This document shows, piece by piece, positions 1 to 6,319 of a stretch of DNA of 6,319 bases. This DNA comes from Microcaldota archaeon (GTDB taxonomy: Archaea > Micrarchaeota > Micrarchaeia > Micrarchaeales > CABMGC01): positions 1 to 6,319 of the forward strand of contig JAJZLO010000026.1 in assembly GCA_021803405.1 (NCBI GenBank), given 5' to 3'. The first letter of the stretch is position 1. Each line of letters begins with the position of its first letter. Under the pieces are notes generated by a model. It did not search any database. It had not been told where the DNA came from and saw only the letters and a list, made by a program, of their open reading frames with translations. A program made the translations under genes and the position numbers.

Positions 1-2100
1 AGTTATATACGCAGATATTTGATTTGCTACTACGCTAATGGTTCCGGTATTAGAACATTCAGAAGTTGGAGAGTAGTAACCGTTTGAAATTAATGGTGCT
101 CCAAAAGTTCCACCGGCTATCGCTCCTGTACTTTGATCCCAACACGTTGTTGGTTCTGAACCGGTAATAGACTGGCCTTGTTCAAATAGACCTTCTACAA
201 GTGTATAAGTGTACGGAGGAAGTGTGGTTTGACCTGGAGCTAATGACGTACAGCCGCTAAGGCTTGTTGTGTAAGCGTATACGTAAGGTTTACTCCAATG
301 AGCAGTTTCTATTACGTCTGCTTGTATATCTTTAATTGTAAAGTTAGGACTTGGACCGCTATATGAAGATGGATAAGGACTTGTTGAAGCCTCTTGTGCT
401 GAACCGCTCCAACCTAAAAAGTTTATAGCCTCATCGCCATTTGTGCACCAATATGGAGAAGATGAATCGTAAGTATATTGATTTGTAGTATTACTTCCGG
501 AAGAGGTGTATGATGTTGTTTGGGTCCATAACGTTGAATTATACACACCATAAGCTACAAGTCCAAAATATGGAGAACTAACTCCAAACAAATTAGTAAG
601 TGGATACATACCACCTCCATAGTTGCTTGCATACATAACTGCAGTAGCGTTTGCCTTCCCGGATAATGGTCCGCACCACCACCAACCATAAGGATTTGTA
701 TTTTCATATGTAACTATAGGATCAGTTCTTTCCCAAAACGAAGTTATAGTTGCATTTGGAGGTGTTGATGATTCAACCTTTGTTGCTACACCGGTTTTAG
801 GATCATGTTGTAATATAGTACCAGGAGATGGGTATAGACTTACAAGACTTACAGGAGTATTAAGAATTGCTGAACATAGATCTGTCACTGAAGAACCAGA
901 ACCGAGATTTGTTCTGTTTGTACTATTAGAGACTAAAGCTGTTACTGTTGTATTTCCGCCATATATACCAACAGATGATATTGAGCATAAAGTACCTGCT
1001 GATCCTGCATCTGCTTCTAATGATAATCCGTCAGAAGCAAATAAACTTGCATTATTACTTGGAAGATCTACTGCAAAACTATTTATCATGTTCCAGATTT
1101 GTGGACCTGGGTATGAATCCATAGATTCTGATTGCCATGCTCCCTGATAACCGTATCCAGGAAGGTAAGCACCGTTATCATAAATAGGTTCTTCAATTTC
1201 CACATCCACAGCAGTAACATTATTCTGTGGTAAAATTGTGGTTGTTGATTGTGGAGTTGTGGTTGTTGATTGTGGAGTTGTGGTTGTTGATTGTGGAGTT
1301 GTGGTTGTTGATTGTGGAGTTGTGGTTGTTGATTGTGGAGTTGTGGTTGTTGACTGTAGTGTAGTTGTGCTAGAAATATATATATAAGTAGTTACACCGC
1401 CGGTTCCGGTTACAGTTGTTGTGCTAAACTCTGGTGATATAGTAGTAGTGCTTTCTTGTCCGATTACTGTAGTAGTACTGCCAGAACCTGGACCTCCACC
1501 AGGAGGAGTTATTATTGGAGGGCCTCCGCCAGGAGGTATTTTAATTATACTTTCTTGTAGAAGAGTGTTTATAGGATATGCAAAACTAACAGATGAACCA
1601 GCAGTAGAAAGTTTTTGAAGAGTAGCAGTATTTTGATTGTTGCAATTTACAGAAAAACATTCAGAGTAATTGAAAAAGAACTGAGGCTCTAGTTGCTGTC
1701 CTAACTGTGGTGATATCCCAGTTACATATGCTACGCAGGTTATTGCAGAGCCAGGATTTACTGTTGAAGGAGTGCACTTTCCAGAAGTATATGCCGCTGT
1801 TGATAGTAGTTTTACATAAAAAGTATTGCTCTGTGAAAAATAAACAGTTTTTCCAAGATCATTTGTAAATGTTGCTATCACTGTAGAACCTATTGAGTTA
1901 GTTCCTACAATAAGCTGATAACATGGAAAACCACTAGAGATATAACAATAAGATGGGCTGTATGTCGTAATAGAAAAATTATTCGTTAATAAGAAAAATA
2001 ACAGAATTGCAAGTGCAATTAATATCAAAGCCCACGAATAAGCACTTAGATATTCCAATGCCGATTGAGCCTTTACTTTTTTAATTTGCATACAATTCAT
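1..2100 (-). CDS. Large pilin-like secreted surface protein with S/T-rich repeat linker (partial, C-terminus off left edge)
   Basis: This frame is open for exactly 700 codons from the ATG at 2100 down to base 1, with no stop, so the C-terminus lies outside the window. Residues 1-38 form a class III signal: basic KKVK (7-10), A11, then Q12-S-A-L-E16-Y, then a hydrophobic stretch (about 22-38). This matches the QxSxE motif of archaeal type IV pilins, where a prepilin peptidase (EppA/PibD type) cuts before Q and the helix mediates membrane anchoring or assembly. An extracellular region (about 41-185) follows, then a hinge with PPGGGP twice (from 189), a threonine-rich linker with five STTTTPQ repeats (251-285), and a Gly/Ser/Thr/Tyr/Trp-rich domain (about 290-700+) that I do not recognise. 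About 12 N-x-S/T sequons suggest N-glycosylation, and the linker may be O-glycosylated. At over 700 residues it is far larger than ordinary pilins, so it is more likely a surface/S-layer-like or adhesin protein. M4 (2091) is an alternative start. Signal peptide: sure; function: inferred. Confidence 0.85.
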   Translation of the reverse strand, partial: MNCMQIKKVKAQSALEYLSAYSWALILIALAILLFFLLTNNFSITTYSPSYCYISSGFPCYQLIVGTNSIGSTVIATFTNDLGKTVYFSQSNTFYVKLLSTAAYTSGKCTPSTVNPGSAITCVAYVTGISPQLGQQLEPQFFFNYSECFSVNCNNQNTATLQKLSTAGSSVSFAYPINTLLQESIIKIPPGGGPPIITPPGGGPGSGSTTTVIGQESTTTISPEFSTTTVTGTGGVTTYIYISSTTTLQSTTTTPQSTTTTPQSTTTTPQSTTTTPQSTTTTPQSTTTILPQNNVTAVDVEIEEPIYDNGAYLPGYGYQGAWQSESMDSYPGPQIWNMINSFAVDLPSNNASLFASDGLSLEADAGSAGTLCSISSVGIYGGNTTVTALVSNSTNRTNLGSGSSVTDLCSAILNTPVSLVSLYPSPGTILQHDPKTGVATKVESSTPPNATITSFWERTDPIVTYENTNPYGWWWCGPLSGKANATAVMYASNYGGGMYPLTNLFGVSSPYFGLVAYGVYNSTLWTQTTSYTSSGSNTTNQYTYDSSSPYWCTNGDEAINFLGWSGSAQEASTSPYPSSYSGPSPNFTIKDIQADVIETAHWSKPYVYAYTTSLSGCTSLAPGQTTLPPYTYTLVEGLFEQGQSITGSEPTTCWDQSTGAIAGGTFGAPLISNGYYSPTSECSNTGTISVVANQISAYIT
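1241..1345 (-). repeat. Five perfect 21-bp tandem repeats encoding STTTTPQ
   Basis: Five consecutive 21-bp units begin at 1241, 1262, 1283, 1304 and 1325 and are identical at every base. On the minus strand each encodes T-T-T-T-P-Q-S in the frame of the pilin-like gene (residues 251-285). Diverged part-copies flank the array: TTT then ILPQ on the C-terminal side, and LQS on the N-terminal side. The unit length is a multiple of three, so copy-number change keeps the frame. The lack of synonymous differences points to recent slippage or conversion. There are no spacers, so this is not CRISPR. The likely role is an extended, possibly O-glycosylated stalk. Confidence 0.95.
1490..1536 (-). repeat. 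17-bp imperfect direct repeat encoding paired PPGGGP hinge
   Basis: Bases 1490-1506 and 1520-1536 match at 15 of 17 positions. Both mismatches are A/G differences, at the third and ninth bases of the unit. On the minus strand the two copies encode PPGGGP twice, separated by a few residues (from residue 189 of the pilin-like protein). Each copy also contains CCTCC, a 4-base loop and GGAGG, a short perfect stem that follows from the coding pattern and need not be functional. The segment is locally G+C-rich in an AT-rich gene. It looks like a flexible hinge between the N-terminal domain and the threonine-rich linker. Confidence 0.7.
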
Positions 2101-2144
2101 ATTATATATAAATAGAAATATTTAAATATTAATCATTAGAAGGT
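2101..2144. promoter_or_regulatory. Divergent promoter region with interlocked archaeal box A elements
   Basis: This 44-bp spacer lies between two divergent starts and is almost entirely A/T. A 14-bp perfect palindrome (2117-2130) contains TTTAAATA on both strands. Read on the minus strand (2119-2126), its centre is about 22 bp upstream of the pilin-like ATG at 2100 and about 31 bp upstream of M4 at 2091. That predicts a leaderless or nearly leaderless transcript. A second element, TATATAAA (2105-2112, plus strand), is centred about 36 bp before the membrane-protein ATG at 2145 and would give a roughly 10-nt leader. AAGG at 2140-2143 sits almost against that ATG, too close for normal Shine-Dalgarno spacing. 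The box A match is visible in the sequence; start-site positions are inferred from usual archaeal spacing. Confidence 0.55.
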
Positions 2145-4166
2145 ATGTATCATGCAAAATGTGGAAATATGTTATTTATAGCGTTATTTTTTTATATTTC
2201 AAGCATTTTATTAGGAATTTCACTAGTATCTTATTTTTTAGATAAAAAGATAGATGAAAGTATAGTAAAGTATGCATTTTCCATTCCAGTAGGTTTTTCA
2301 ATAGCCACATTTATTGTGCTAATAACTGATTTTTTATCTGGAGGATTCAATAATAATTTTGTTTTACTCTCTTCTGTAATTATGATTGGAATATCCTACT
2401 ACTTCTATAAAAAAAACTCTAATGCAAGAATGTTTAAGACAAAGATCTTAATAACGCAGATTAAAACTGAAAAATTATTTTATGCATTATTGTTTTGTCT
2501 TGTAGCTGTTCTGATAATATTACAAGTATATGGCGTACATTATAGTTCATCAGGAATATTAGGTGGTGATAATTATGGAACAGATTTTCTTTTCCATATA
2601 AGCATAGGGAACTCGTTAATATATAGCGGATGGCCACCTAAACTCTCTTATGCAAACTATGCGACAAATGTATTTCCGTTTATATCAGATTTCTATATGT
2701 CAATACTTATTTTTAATGGTATTTCTCCTGTAACTGCATTATATTTAATGAATCTTATTTTATATTTCTCGCTTGCAGTTTCTGCAGTTTATTTTATAAG
2801 GATAATAACCAAGCATAAGATAGCTGCAATTTTCGGAGTTGTCCTTTTCTTATTTTGCAGTGTTGGCATAAATATGCTTTTAATTTATATTTTCCAGATA
2901 AATCTTCCATATTTTTCTTATTCTCAGGTCGCAGGAATGGGAAACAACCCAATACAATTAATAACATTCCAACTACTGAATTTTGCCGATCCGATAGAGA
3001 ATAACTTTGCGCCACAGCACGATTATTTACTAGGATTCCCATTAGCTATTTTAGTATTAAGTCTAATATATTTAGAGATCTTTGATAATAAAAAAATAAT
3101 TTCTTTAAATAGCGTAAGTAAACCTTTTATCTTTGCAGCAATGATAACAGGGCTTATGCCTTTGATACATCCTTTTTCGCTTATCTTTATATTTATATTT
3201 GGAATGACCGCTTTTGTATACTCAATGTTTATGAAAAATAGAAAGAACATTTTCAAATATTTATGGTTGCCATTTGGGATTATTTCATTTGCAATAGCCG
3301 CACCACAACTGTATTTTATACACAGCGGAGATATATCATCAGGTTTTTCAGGATCTATATTGAACCTTCAATTTTGGTATAGTAGTTCATTGGTTAATTC
3401 AATAATTTTACATGTATTATTTTGGTTTGAAGTAATTGGACCTATATTGATAATAGGCATTTTAGGATTATACTTTTTTAGGAAAAGATTGATTATATTT
3501 TTACCCGTATTTATTGCTCTTGCTATTTTAAATGTAATTAGATTTTCCCCTAACTTCGGAGATTCCAATAAGATCATACTTTACTTTTTGCTTTTTATGA
3601 GCATCTCGGCAATGGAACTGTTTTATGTTATGTGGAAAAAAGGCTTAATTTTTAAAGTTATTGTGGTATTTGCATTCATTATTACGATATTTGGAGGTAT
3701 TTTAGGAGAATACTATGATTTATTGGGAGCATATCCAATAGCTTCAAATGTAGAGATAGCCGCTGCAAGCTTCATATTAAACTACACCCAACCAACAAAT
3801 ACTTTTGTTGACAGCTGTTATAACAGCGTCTTTGGACTTACCTCGTCTTTAGGAGGAAGAAGAACGCTAATGGAGTTTGAAAATTATATAAATTTAGTAG
3901 GAATAGATAATTACAATACGCAAAGCATAGATTATCAAACCAGAGCTTTTCTTATGAACCCCACATGTAGTTTTATTCAAAAATATAATATAAGTTATAT
4001 AGCACTTGAAAATTTAAGCACATTTTCTAGTACTTGGTGCGAACCGGTAAATTATACTGCGTTTTCAAGATCAAGCTCTTTTGAGTTGTTTATGGGCTTC
4101 AATGAAAGTTCAATGACAAATAATATACTTATATACAGACCGATATGCGAAAATAATACAAAATAA
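2145..4166 (+). CDS. Polytopic membrane protein, probable GT-C-fold glycosyltransferase
   Basis: The protein has 673 residues, with roughly 13-14 hydrophobic segments over residues 9-522 and a soluble C-terminal domain (about 525-673). After the fourth helix, a loop (130-180) carries D142, D147, H151 and WPP (163-165). An acidic, often D-x-x-x-H, first large loop followed by G-x-x-PP is typical of GT-C transferases that use polyprenyl-phosphate sugars. Further family-like patches are APQHDYLLGFPL (289-300), GLMPLIHPFS (336-345) and RFSPNFGDSNK (466-476). These recall, from memory, a group of uncharacterised bacterial and archaeal GT-C-like membrane proteins. The C-terminal domain has four cysteines (558, 608, 632, 668) and six sequons (N546, N615, N623, N636, N653, N670), which suggests it lies outside the cell. 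The longest start is used here. M9 (2169) gives a cleaner membrane-protein N-terminus and may be the real one. Sugar and acceptor are unknown. It is divergent from the surface-protein gene, so it may act in surface glycosylation (inference). Confidence 0.8.
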   Translation: MYHAKCGNMLFIALFFYISSILLGISLVSYFLDKKIDESIVKYAFSIPVGFSIATFIVLITDFLSGGFNNNFVLLSSVIMIGISYYFYKKNSNARMFKTKILITQIKTEKLFYALLFCLVAVLIILQVYGVHYSSSGILGGDNYGTDFLFHISIGNSLIYSGWPPKLSYANYATNVFPFISDFYMSILIFNGISPVTALYLMNLILYFSLAVSAVYFIRIITKHKIAAIFGVVLFLFCSVGINMLLIYIFQINLPYFSYSQVAGMGNNPIQLITFQLLNFADPIENNFAPQHDYLLGFPLAILVLSLIYLEIFDNKKIISLNSVSKPFIFAAMITGLMPLIHPFSLIFIFIFGMTAFVYSMFMKNRKNIFKYLWLPFGIISFAIAAPQLYFIHSGDISSGFSGSILNLQFWYSSSLVNSIILHVLFWFEVIGPILIIGILGLYFFRKRLIIFLPVFIALAILNVIRFSPNFGDSNKIILYFLLFMSISAMELFYVMWKKGLIFKVIVVFAFIITIFGGILGEYYDLLGAYPIASNVEIAAASFILNYTQPTNTFVDSCYNSVFGLTSSLGGRRTLMEFENYINLVGIDNYNTQSIDYQTRAFLMNPTCSFIQKYNISYIALENLSTFSSTWCEPVNYTAFSRSSSFELFMGFNESSMTNNILIYRPICENNTK

Positions 4167-4183
4167 TTAAGATAGTTAAAGTA

Positions 4184-4256
4184 TAGCCCCTATCGGATTC
4201 GAACCGACGTTCGTGGGTCCAAAGCCCACTGTCCTTGGCCACTAGACGAAGGGGCT
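4184..4256 (-). tRNA. tRNA-Gln (anticodon UUG)
   Basis: A full cloverleaf folds on the minus strand. The 7-bp acceptor is AGCCCCU with AGGGGCU. The D arm is GUCU with GGAC (one U-G pair) and a 9-nt loop containing GG. The anticodon stem GUGGG/CCCAC holds the loop CUUUGGA, placing anticodon UUG at 4222-4220 after U33. The variable loop is 4 nt. The T arm GUCGG/CCGAU has loop UUCGAAU. Discriminator A73 is at 4184. CCA is not encoded and there is no intron. The A1-U72 pair is usual for archaeal tRNA-Gln, which in most archaea is first charged with Glu and then amidated by GatDE (family knowledge). The gene lies 35 bp after proS on the same strand and ends 17 bp from the convergent membrane-protein stop. 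Confidence 0.97.
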
Positions 4257-4278
4257 GCAGTGAATATTTATCTGAATT

Positions 4279-4286
4279 AATATAAA
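4279..4286 (-). promoter_or_regulatory. Box A (TATA) element for tRNA-Gln
   Basis: The minus strand reads TTTATATT here, close to the archaeal box A consensus. Its centre is about 26 bp upstream of the mature tRNA 5' end at 4256, the distance expected if transcription begins at or next to the tRNA. It lies in the 35-bp gap after the proS stop codon, so the tRNA can be transcribed independently of proS. No experimental start is available; the call rests on sequence and spacing. Confidence 0.6.
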
Positions 4287-4291
4287 TATGT

Positions 4292-5746
4292 TTAGTAAGA
4301 TTTTGCAAAATATACTATTATATCAGTATCCTTTTTACAGTATATGCATCTTCCCTTTTTCTTTTCATTGAAAGGTATTGCACGTGTTGTTGCCGTAGTT
4401 TCAGCTTTGATTTTTTCTTCACAATCGATACTGCCGCACCATGAAACCTTTACAAAGCCTTTCGACACTTTTTCCTTGAACTGATCATAATCATTTACTG
4501 TAAATATTCTTTCCTTCATTATTTCTTTGTTTCTAATTAAAATATTTTTCTGTATCATCTTTAAGGTTTTTGCTATCTCTTTTACTGCAATTTCAAGCTT
4601 TACTGCATTCTTTTCATAGGTGTCTCTTCTTACCACAATTACACTTCCATCTTTTAAATCTCTAGGACCTATTTCTATCCTAATAGGAACTCCTTTTAAC
4701 TCCCAGTAATTAAATTTGTAGCCTGGAGATCTTCCTTCTCTGTTATCAAACTTCGTAGATATATGTTTTTTTGAAAGTTTTTTTGCAAGATCAGAAGCTG
4801 CATTTGATATTGTAACCTTATCTTCTTCTGAATAAAATATAGGAACTATTACAACTTGTATGGGAGCAATCATTGGAGGCAGTATAAGACCTTTGTCATC
4901 ACTGTCTAGCATTGTTATGGCGCCTAAAAGCCTTGTTGAAATGCCCCAAGAGGTTGTATGTACATTTTGTGATTTTCCTTCTTTGTCAAGATAACTAACA
5001 TCAAAATGCTTTGAAAAATTCTCGCCGAGATAGTGGGATGTTCCTGCTTGAAGTGCTTTTCCATCAGGCATTATACTCTCTATGGTAGTTGTATATACTG
5101 CACCAGAAAACTTCTCCGACTCAGATTTCATGCCAATTATAACAGGTATTGATAAATACTTTTCAGAAAGCTCTTTATAAAAATTAAGTGCTAAAAAAAC
5201 CTCTTTCTCGGCTTCCTCTTTTGTTGCATGAGCCGTATGACCTTCTTGCCAAAGAAACTCACTTGACCTTAAAAATGGACGTGTAGCCTTTATTTCTGCC
5301 CTAGCTACATTGCACCATTGATTAAGAAGCATTGGTAGATCTCTCCAGCTCCTGATCCATTTTGACATGAAATGATAAATTATTGTTTCTGAGGTTGGCC
5401 TTACGGCAAAACGTTCGCCAACATCTCTATCGCCGCTCTTTGTTATCCAAAAAAGCTCTGGAGCAAAACCTTTCATATGCTCAGATTCCTTAAGAAAGAA
5501 ACTTTCTGGAATAAACATTGGAAAGTATGCGTTTTCATGATTTGTTGATTTTATCATTTCATTGAATATTGCTTGGATTTTTTCCCATATTGCATAACCA
5601 TATGGCATTATGGCTACAGTTCCTTGTACTGGACCATAATCAGCAAGCTCTGCTTTTCTTACAAGCTGTGTATACCACTCGGATAAATTTTCACTCTTTT
5701 TAACTGTTATTCCTTTATCATCTTCATCGTTCTTTTTGTCGTTCAG
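4292..5746 (-). CDS. proS: Prolyl-tRNA synthetase, archaeal/eukaryotic-type class II (5' end uncertain)
   Basis: This enzyme joins proline to tRNA-Pro using ATP, in the cytosol. From the first in-frame ATG (5608) the frame gives 438 residues. It shows PTSET (71-75, proline site), motif 2 with R103 and FLWQEGH (118-124), motif 3 with SWGISTR (220-226), an anticodon-binding domain from about 250 with KFNYWELKGVPIRIEIGPRD (298-317), and a zinc domain with C391-x4-C396 and C421-x2-C424. It ends in Tyr, as in the Thermus thermophilus and archaeal-type enzymes. ATG 5608 falls inside motif 1 (IMPYGYAIWE, usually IRPYGYAIWE). Conserved sequence continues upstream in frame: LSEWYTQLVRKAELADYGPV at about 5686-5627 and GITVKKSEN before it. 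The full enzyme is therefore about 480 residues, the family norm. No in-frame ATG, GTG or TTG occurs between 5608 and the stop at 5813. CTG at 5746 is marked here as a provisional start, giving 484 residues. A one-base error after ATG 5757 is the other explanation. Confidence 0.93.
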   Translation of the reverse strand: MNDKKNDEDDKGITVKKSENLSEWYTQLVRKAELADYGPVQGTVAIMPYGYAIWEKIQAIFNEMIKSTNHENAYFPMFIPESFFLKESEHMKGFAPELFWITKSGDRDVGERFAVRPTSETIIYHFMSKWIRSWRDLPMLLNQWCNVARAEIKATRPFLRSSEFLWQEGHTAHATKEEAEKEVFLALNFYKELSEKYLSIPVIIGMKSESEKFSGAVYTTTIESIMPDGKALQAGTSHYLGENFSKHFDVSYLDKEGKSQNVHTTSWGISTRLLGAITMLDSDDKGLILPPMIAPIQVVIVPIFYSEEDKVTISNAASDLAKKLSKKHISTKFDNREGRSPGYKFNYWELKGVPIRIEIGPRDLKDGSVIVVRRDTYEKNAVKLEIAVKEIAKTLKMIQKNILIRNKEIMKERIFTVNDYDQFKEKVSKGFVKVSWCGSIDCEEKIKAETTATTRAIPFNEKKKGRCIYCKKDTDIIVYFAKSY

Positions 5747-5812
5747 ATAAACACCATAATTAATATTATTATAAATATAATTATTTGAATGTAATGCATA
5801 TGTAACATAATT
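5747..5812 (-). promoter_or_regulatory. AT-rich gap and probable proS promoter
   Basis: This 66-bp gap between the HAD stop and the provisional proS start is almost pure A/T at 5758-5788. On the minus strand TTTATAAT (5768-5775) and the overlapping TTATATTT (5773-5780) resemble archaeal box A. Usual spacing of about 26 bp puts transcription start near 5750-5745, that is, around the ATG at 5757 and the CTG at 5746. The run is too uniform in A/T to choose one element. There is no T-run or hairpin that would clearly terminate the upstream HAD transcript, so co-transcription is also possible. Confidence 0.4.
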
Positions 5813-6319
5813 TTATAGACCTAAACTTGAGAGTTCTATGTCAAGAGCCCTTCTATTCTTAAACTTTATACCGTGTATTCCGGCTTTTACTGCAAAGTTA
5901 ACATTTTCTTCTCTATCATCTATAAACACAACCTCATTTGGATTTAAATTAAGTTCTTTTATTAATTTTTTATATATTCTTATATCAGGTTTTCTTAATT
6001 TAAGATAACATGATGCAAATCTAAAATCAAAAAGACTCAAATCCATAATCTTTACAGTATATAGATATCTAGGTATATCAACATTAGATAGATAACCTGT
6101 TATATACTCCTTATGAAGCTCTTTTATAAGTTCTATTACATCATAATTGAACTTTACAGTTTCTTTATAAAACTCAAGCCATTTAATCTTATTTTGTTTG
6201 ATTCCAAGTTTTATGGCAGTGATTTTTTCAAATTGCTTGAGCGTTGAAATGCCCTTTTCAAAATCTGGCAAAGTCGTATCCTCTATCATATGACGAATAG
6301 TTTCTAAAGATAAACCACT
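5813..6319 (-). CDS. HAD-superfamily hydrolase (partial, N-terminus off right edge)
   Basis: The frame is open from base 6319 to the TAA at 5815-5813, giving 168 visible residues. An ATG at 6289 would give a 158-residue product, but ten in-frame residues precede it with no stop, and the Rossmann core lacks its first strand. Numbering from M6289, motif II is YLSN (66-69, S68), motif III is around K100-P101 in LRKPDIRIY, and motif IV is FIDDREENV (122-130, D124 and D125), followed by AGIHGIKF (136-143). This order and the helical cap before it fit subfamily IA phosphatases of the YihX/epoxide-hydrolase-N-like type, which hydrolyse small phosphorylated metabolites through an Asp nucleophile and Mg2+. 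The nucleophile motif (DxDxT/V) should lie just right of the window. The substrate cannot be told. It lies upstream of proS on the same strand, across a 66-bp gap. Confidence 0.88.
   Translation of the reverse strand, partial: SGLSLETIRHMIEDTTLPDFEKGISTLKQFEKITAIKLGIKQNKIKWLEFYKETVKFNYDVIELIKELHKEYITGYLSNVDIPRYLYTVKIMDLSLFDFRFASCYLKLRKPDIRIYKKLIKELNLNPNEVVFIDDREENVNFAVKAGIHGIKFKNRRALDIELSSLGL

Noticed and set aside
1241..1360. CRISPR-like regular repeats
   Set aside because: The 21-bp units are contiguous, with no spacers, and translate in frame as STTTTPQ.
1421..1618. 65-codon plus-strand ORF rich in Pro and Gly
   Set aside because: It lies opposite the 700-codon pilin-like frame. Its PPPGG pattern is the reverse complement of that protein's hinge codons, and it has no start context or family likeness.
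2794..3577. Three minus-strand ORFs (2794-3042, 3023-3256, 3368-3577)
   Set aside because: All lie antisense within the 673-residue membrane protein, have skewed composition and no recognisable domain. They are shadows of AT-rich codons.
4166..4184. Terminator between the convergent membrane-protein gene and tRNA
   Set aside because: The gap is AT-rich, but there is no clear hairpin or uninterrupted T-run long enough to call.
4218..4224. Reading the tRNA anticodon as UGG (Pro), tempting next to proS
   Set aside because: The 5-bp anticodon stem fixes the 7-nt loop CUUUGGA. U33 then makes the anticodon UUG (Gln), and A1-U72 also fits tRNA-Gln.
5813..6289. A complete 158-residue HAD protein starting at 6289
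   Set aside because: The frame stays open to the right edge and motif I with the nucleophilic Asp is missing, so this is the 3' part of a longer gene.

Overview
The window looks archaeal. The case rests on three things: a class III (type IV pilin-like) signal with the Q-S-A-L-E-Y motif used by archaeal pilins, a tRNA-Gln gene with A1-U72 and no encoded CCA, and TTTAWATA-like box A elements about 22-26 bp upstream of likely transcription starts. The DNA is AT-rich throughout. Large pilin-like surface proteins with S/T/P/Q-rich linkers fit small-genome DPANN archaea, for example the low-GC ARMAN type, but that placement is inference and no marker here settles it.

Layout. Positions 1-2100 (minus strand) hold one very long open frame that runs off the left edge: at least 700 residues of a secreted, pilin-like, probably glycosylated surface protein, with a glycine/proline hinge and five identical STTTTPQ repeats. 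A 44-bp, almost pure A/T divergent promoter region (2101-2144) separates it from a 673-residue polytopic membrane protein on the plus strand (2145-4166). That protein resembles GT-C glycosyltransferases, with a large C-terminal domain that is probably extracytoplasmic. Convergent to it, on the minus strand, is tRNA-Gln(UUG) (4184-4256) with its own box A. Next is prolyl-tRNA synthetase (proS, 4292 to about 5746), and finally the 3' part of a HAD-family hydrolase gene (5813 to beyond the right edge).

How the parts may fit. The pilin-like protein carries about 12 N-glycosylation sequons, and its divergent neighbour looks like a lipid-linked-sugar transferase. A cell-surface glycoprotein/glycosylation pair is therefore a reasonable hypothesis, resting only on adjacency and composition. 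The tRNA gene, proS and the HAD gene look like ordinary housekeeping functions on one strand. The most checkable oddity is the proS start. Conserved ProRS sequence continues in frame for about 35-40 residues upstream of the first in-frame ATG, but no ATG, GTG or TTG lies upstream in that frame. Either a non-canonical start is used or a single base is missing. I found no CRISPR array, transposon or clearly new defence-type system.
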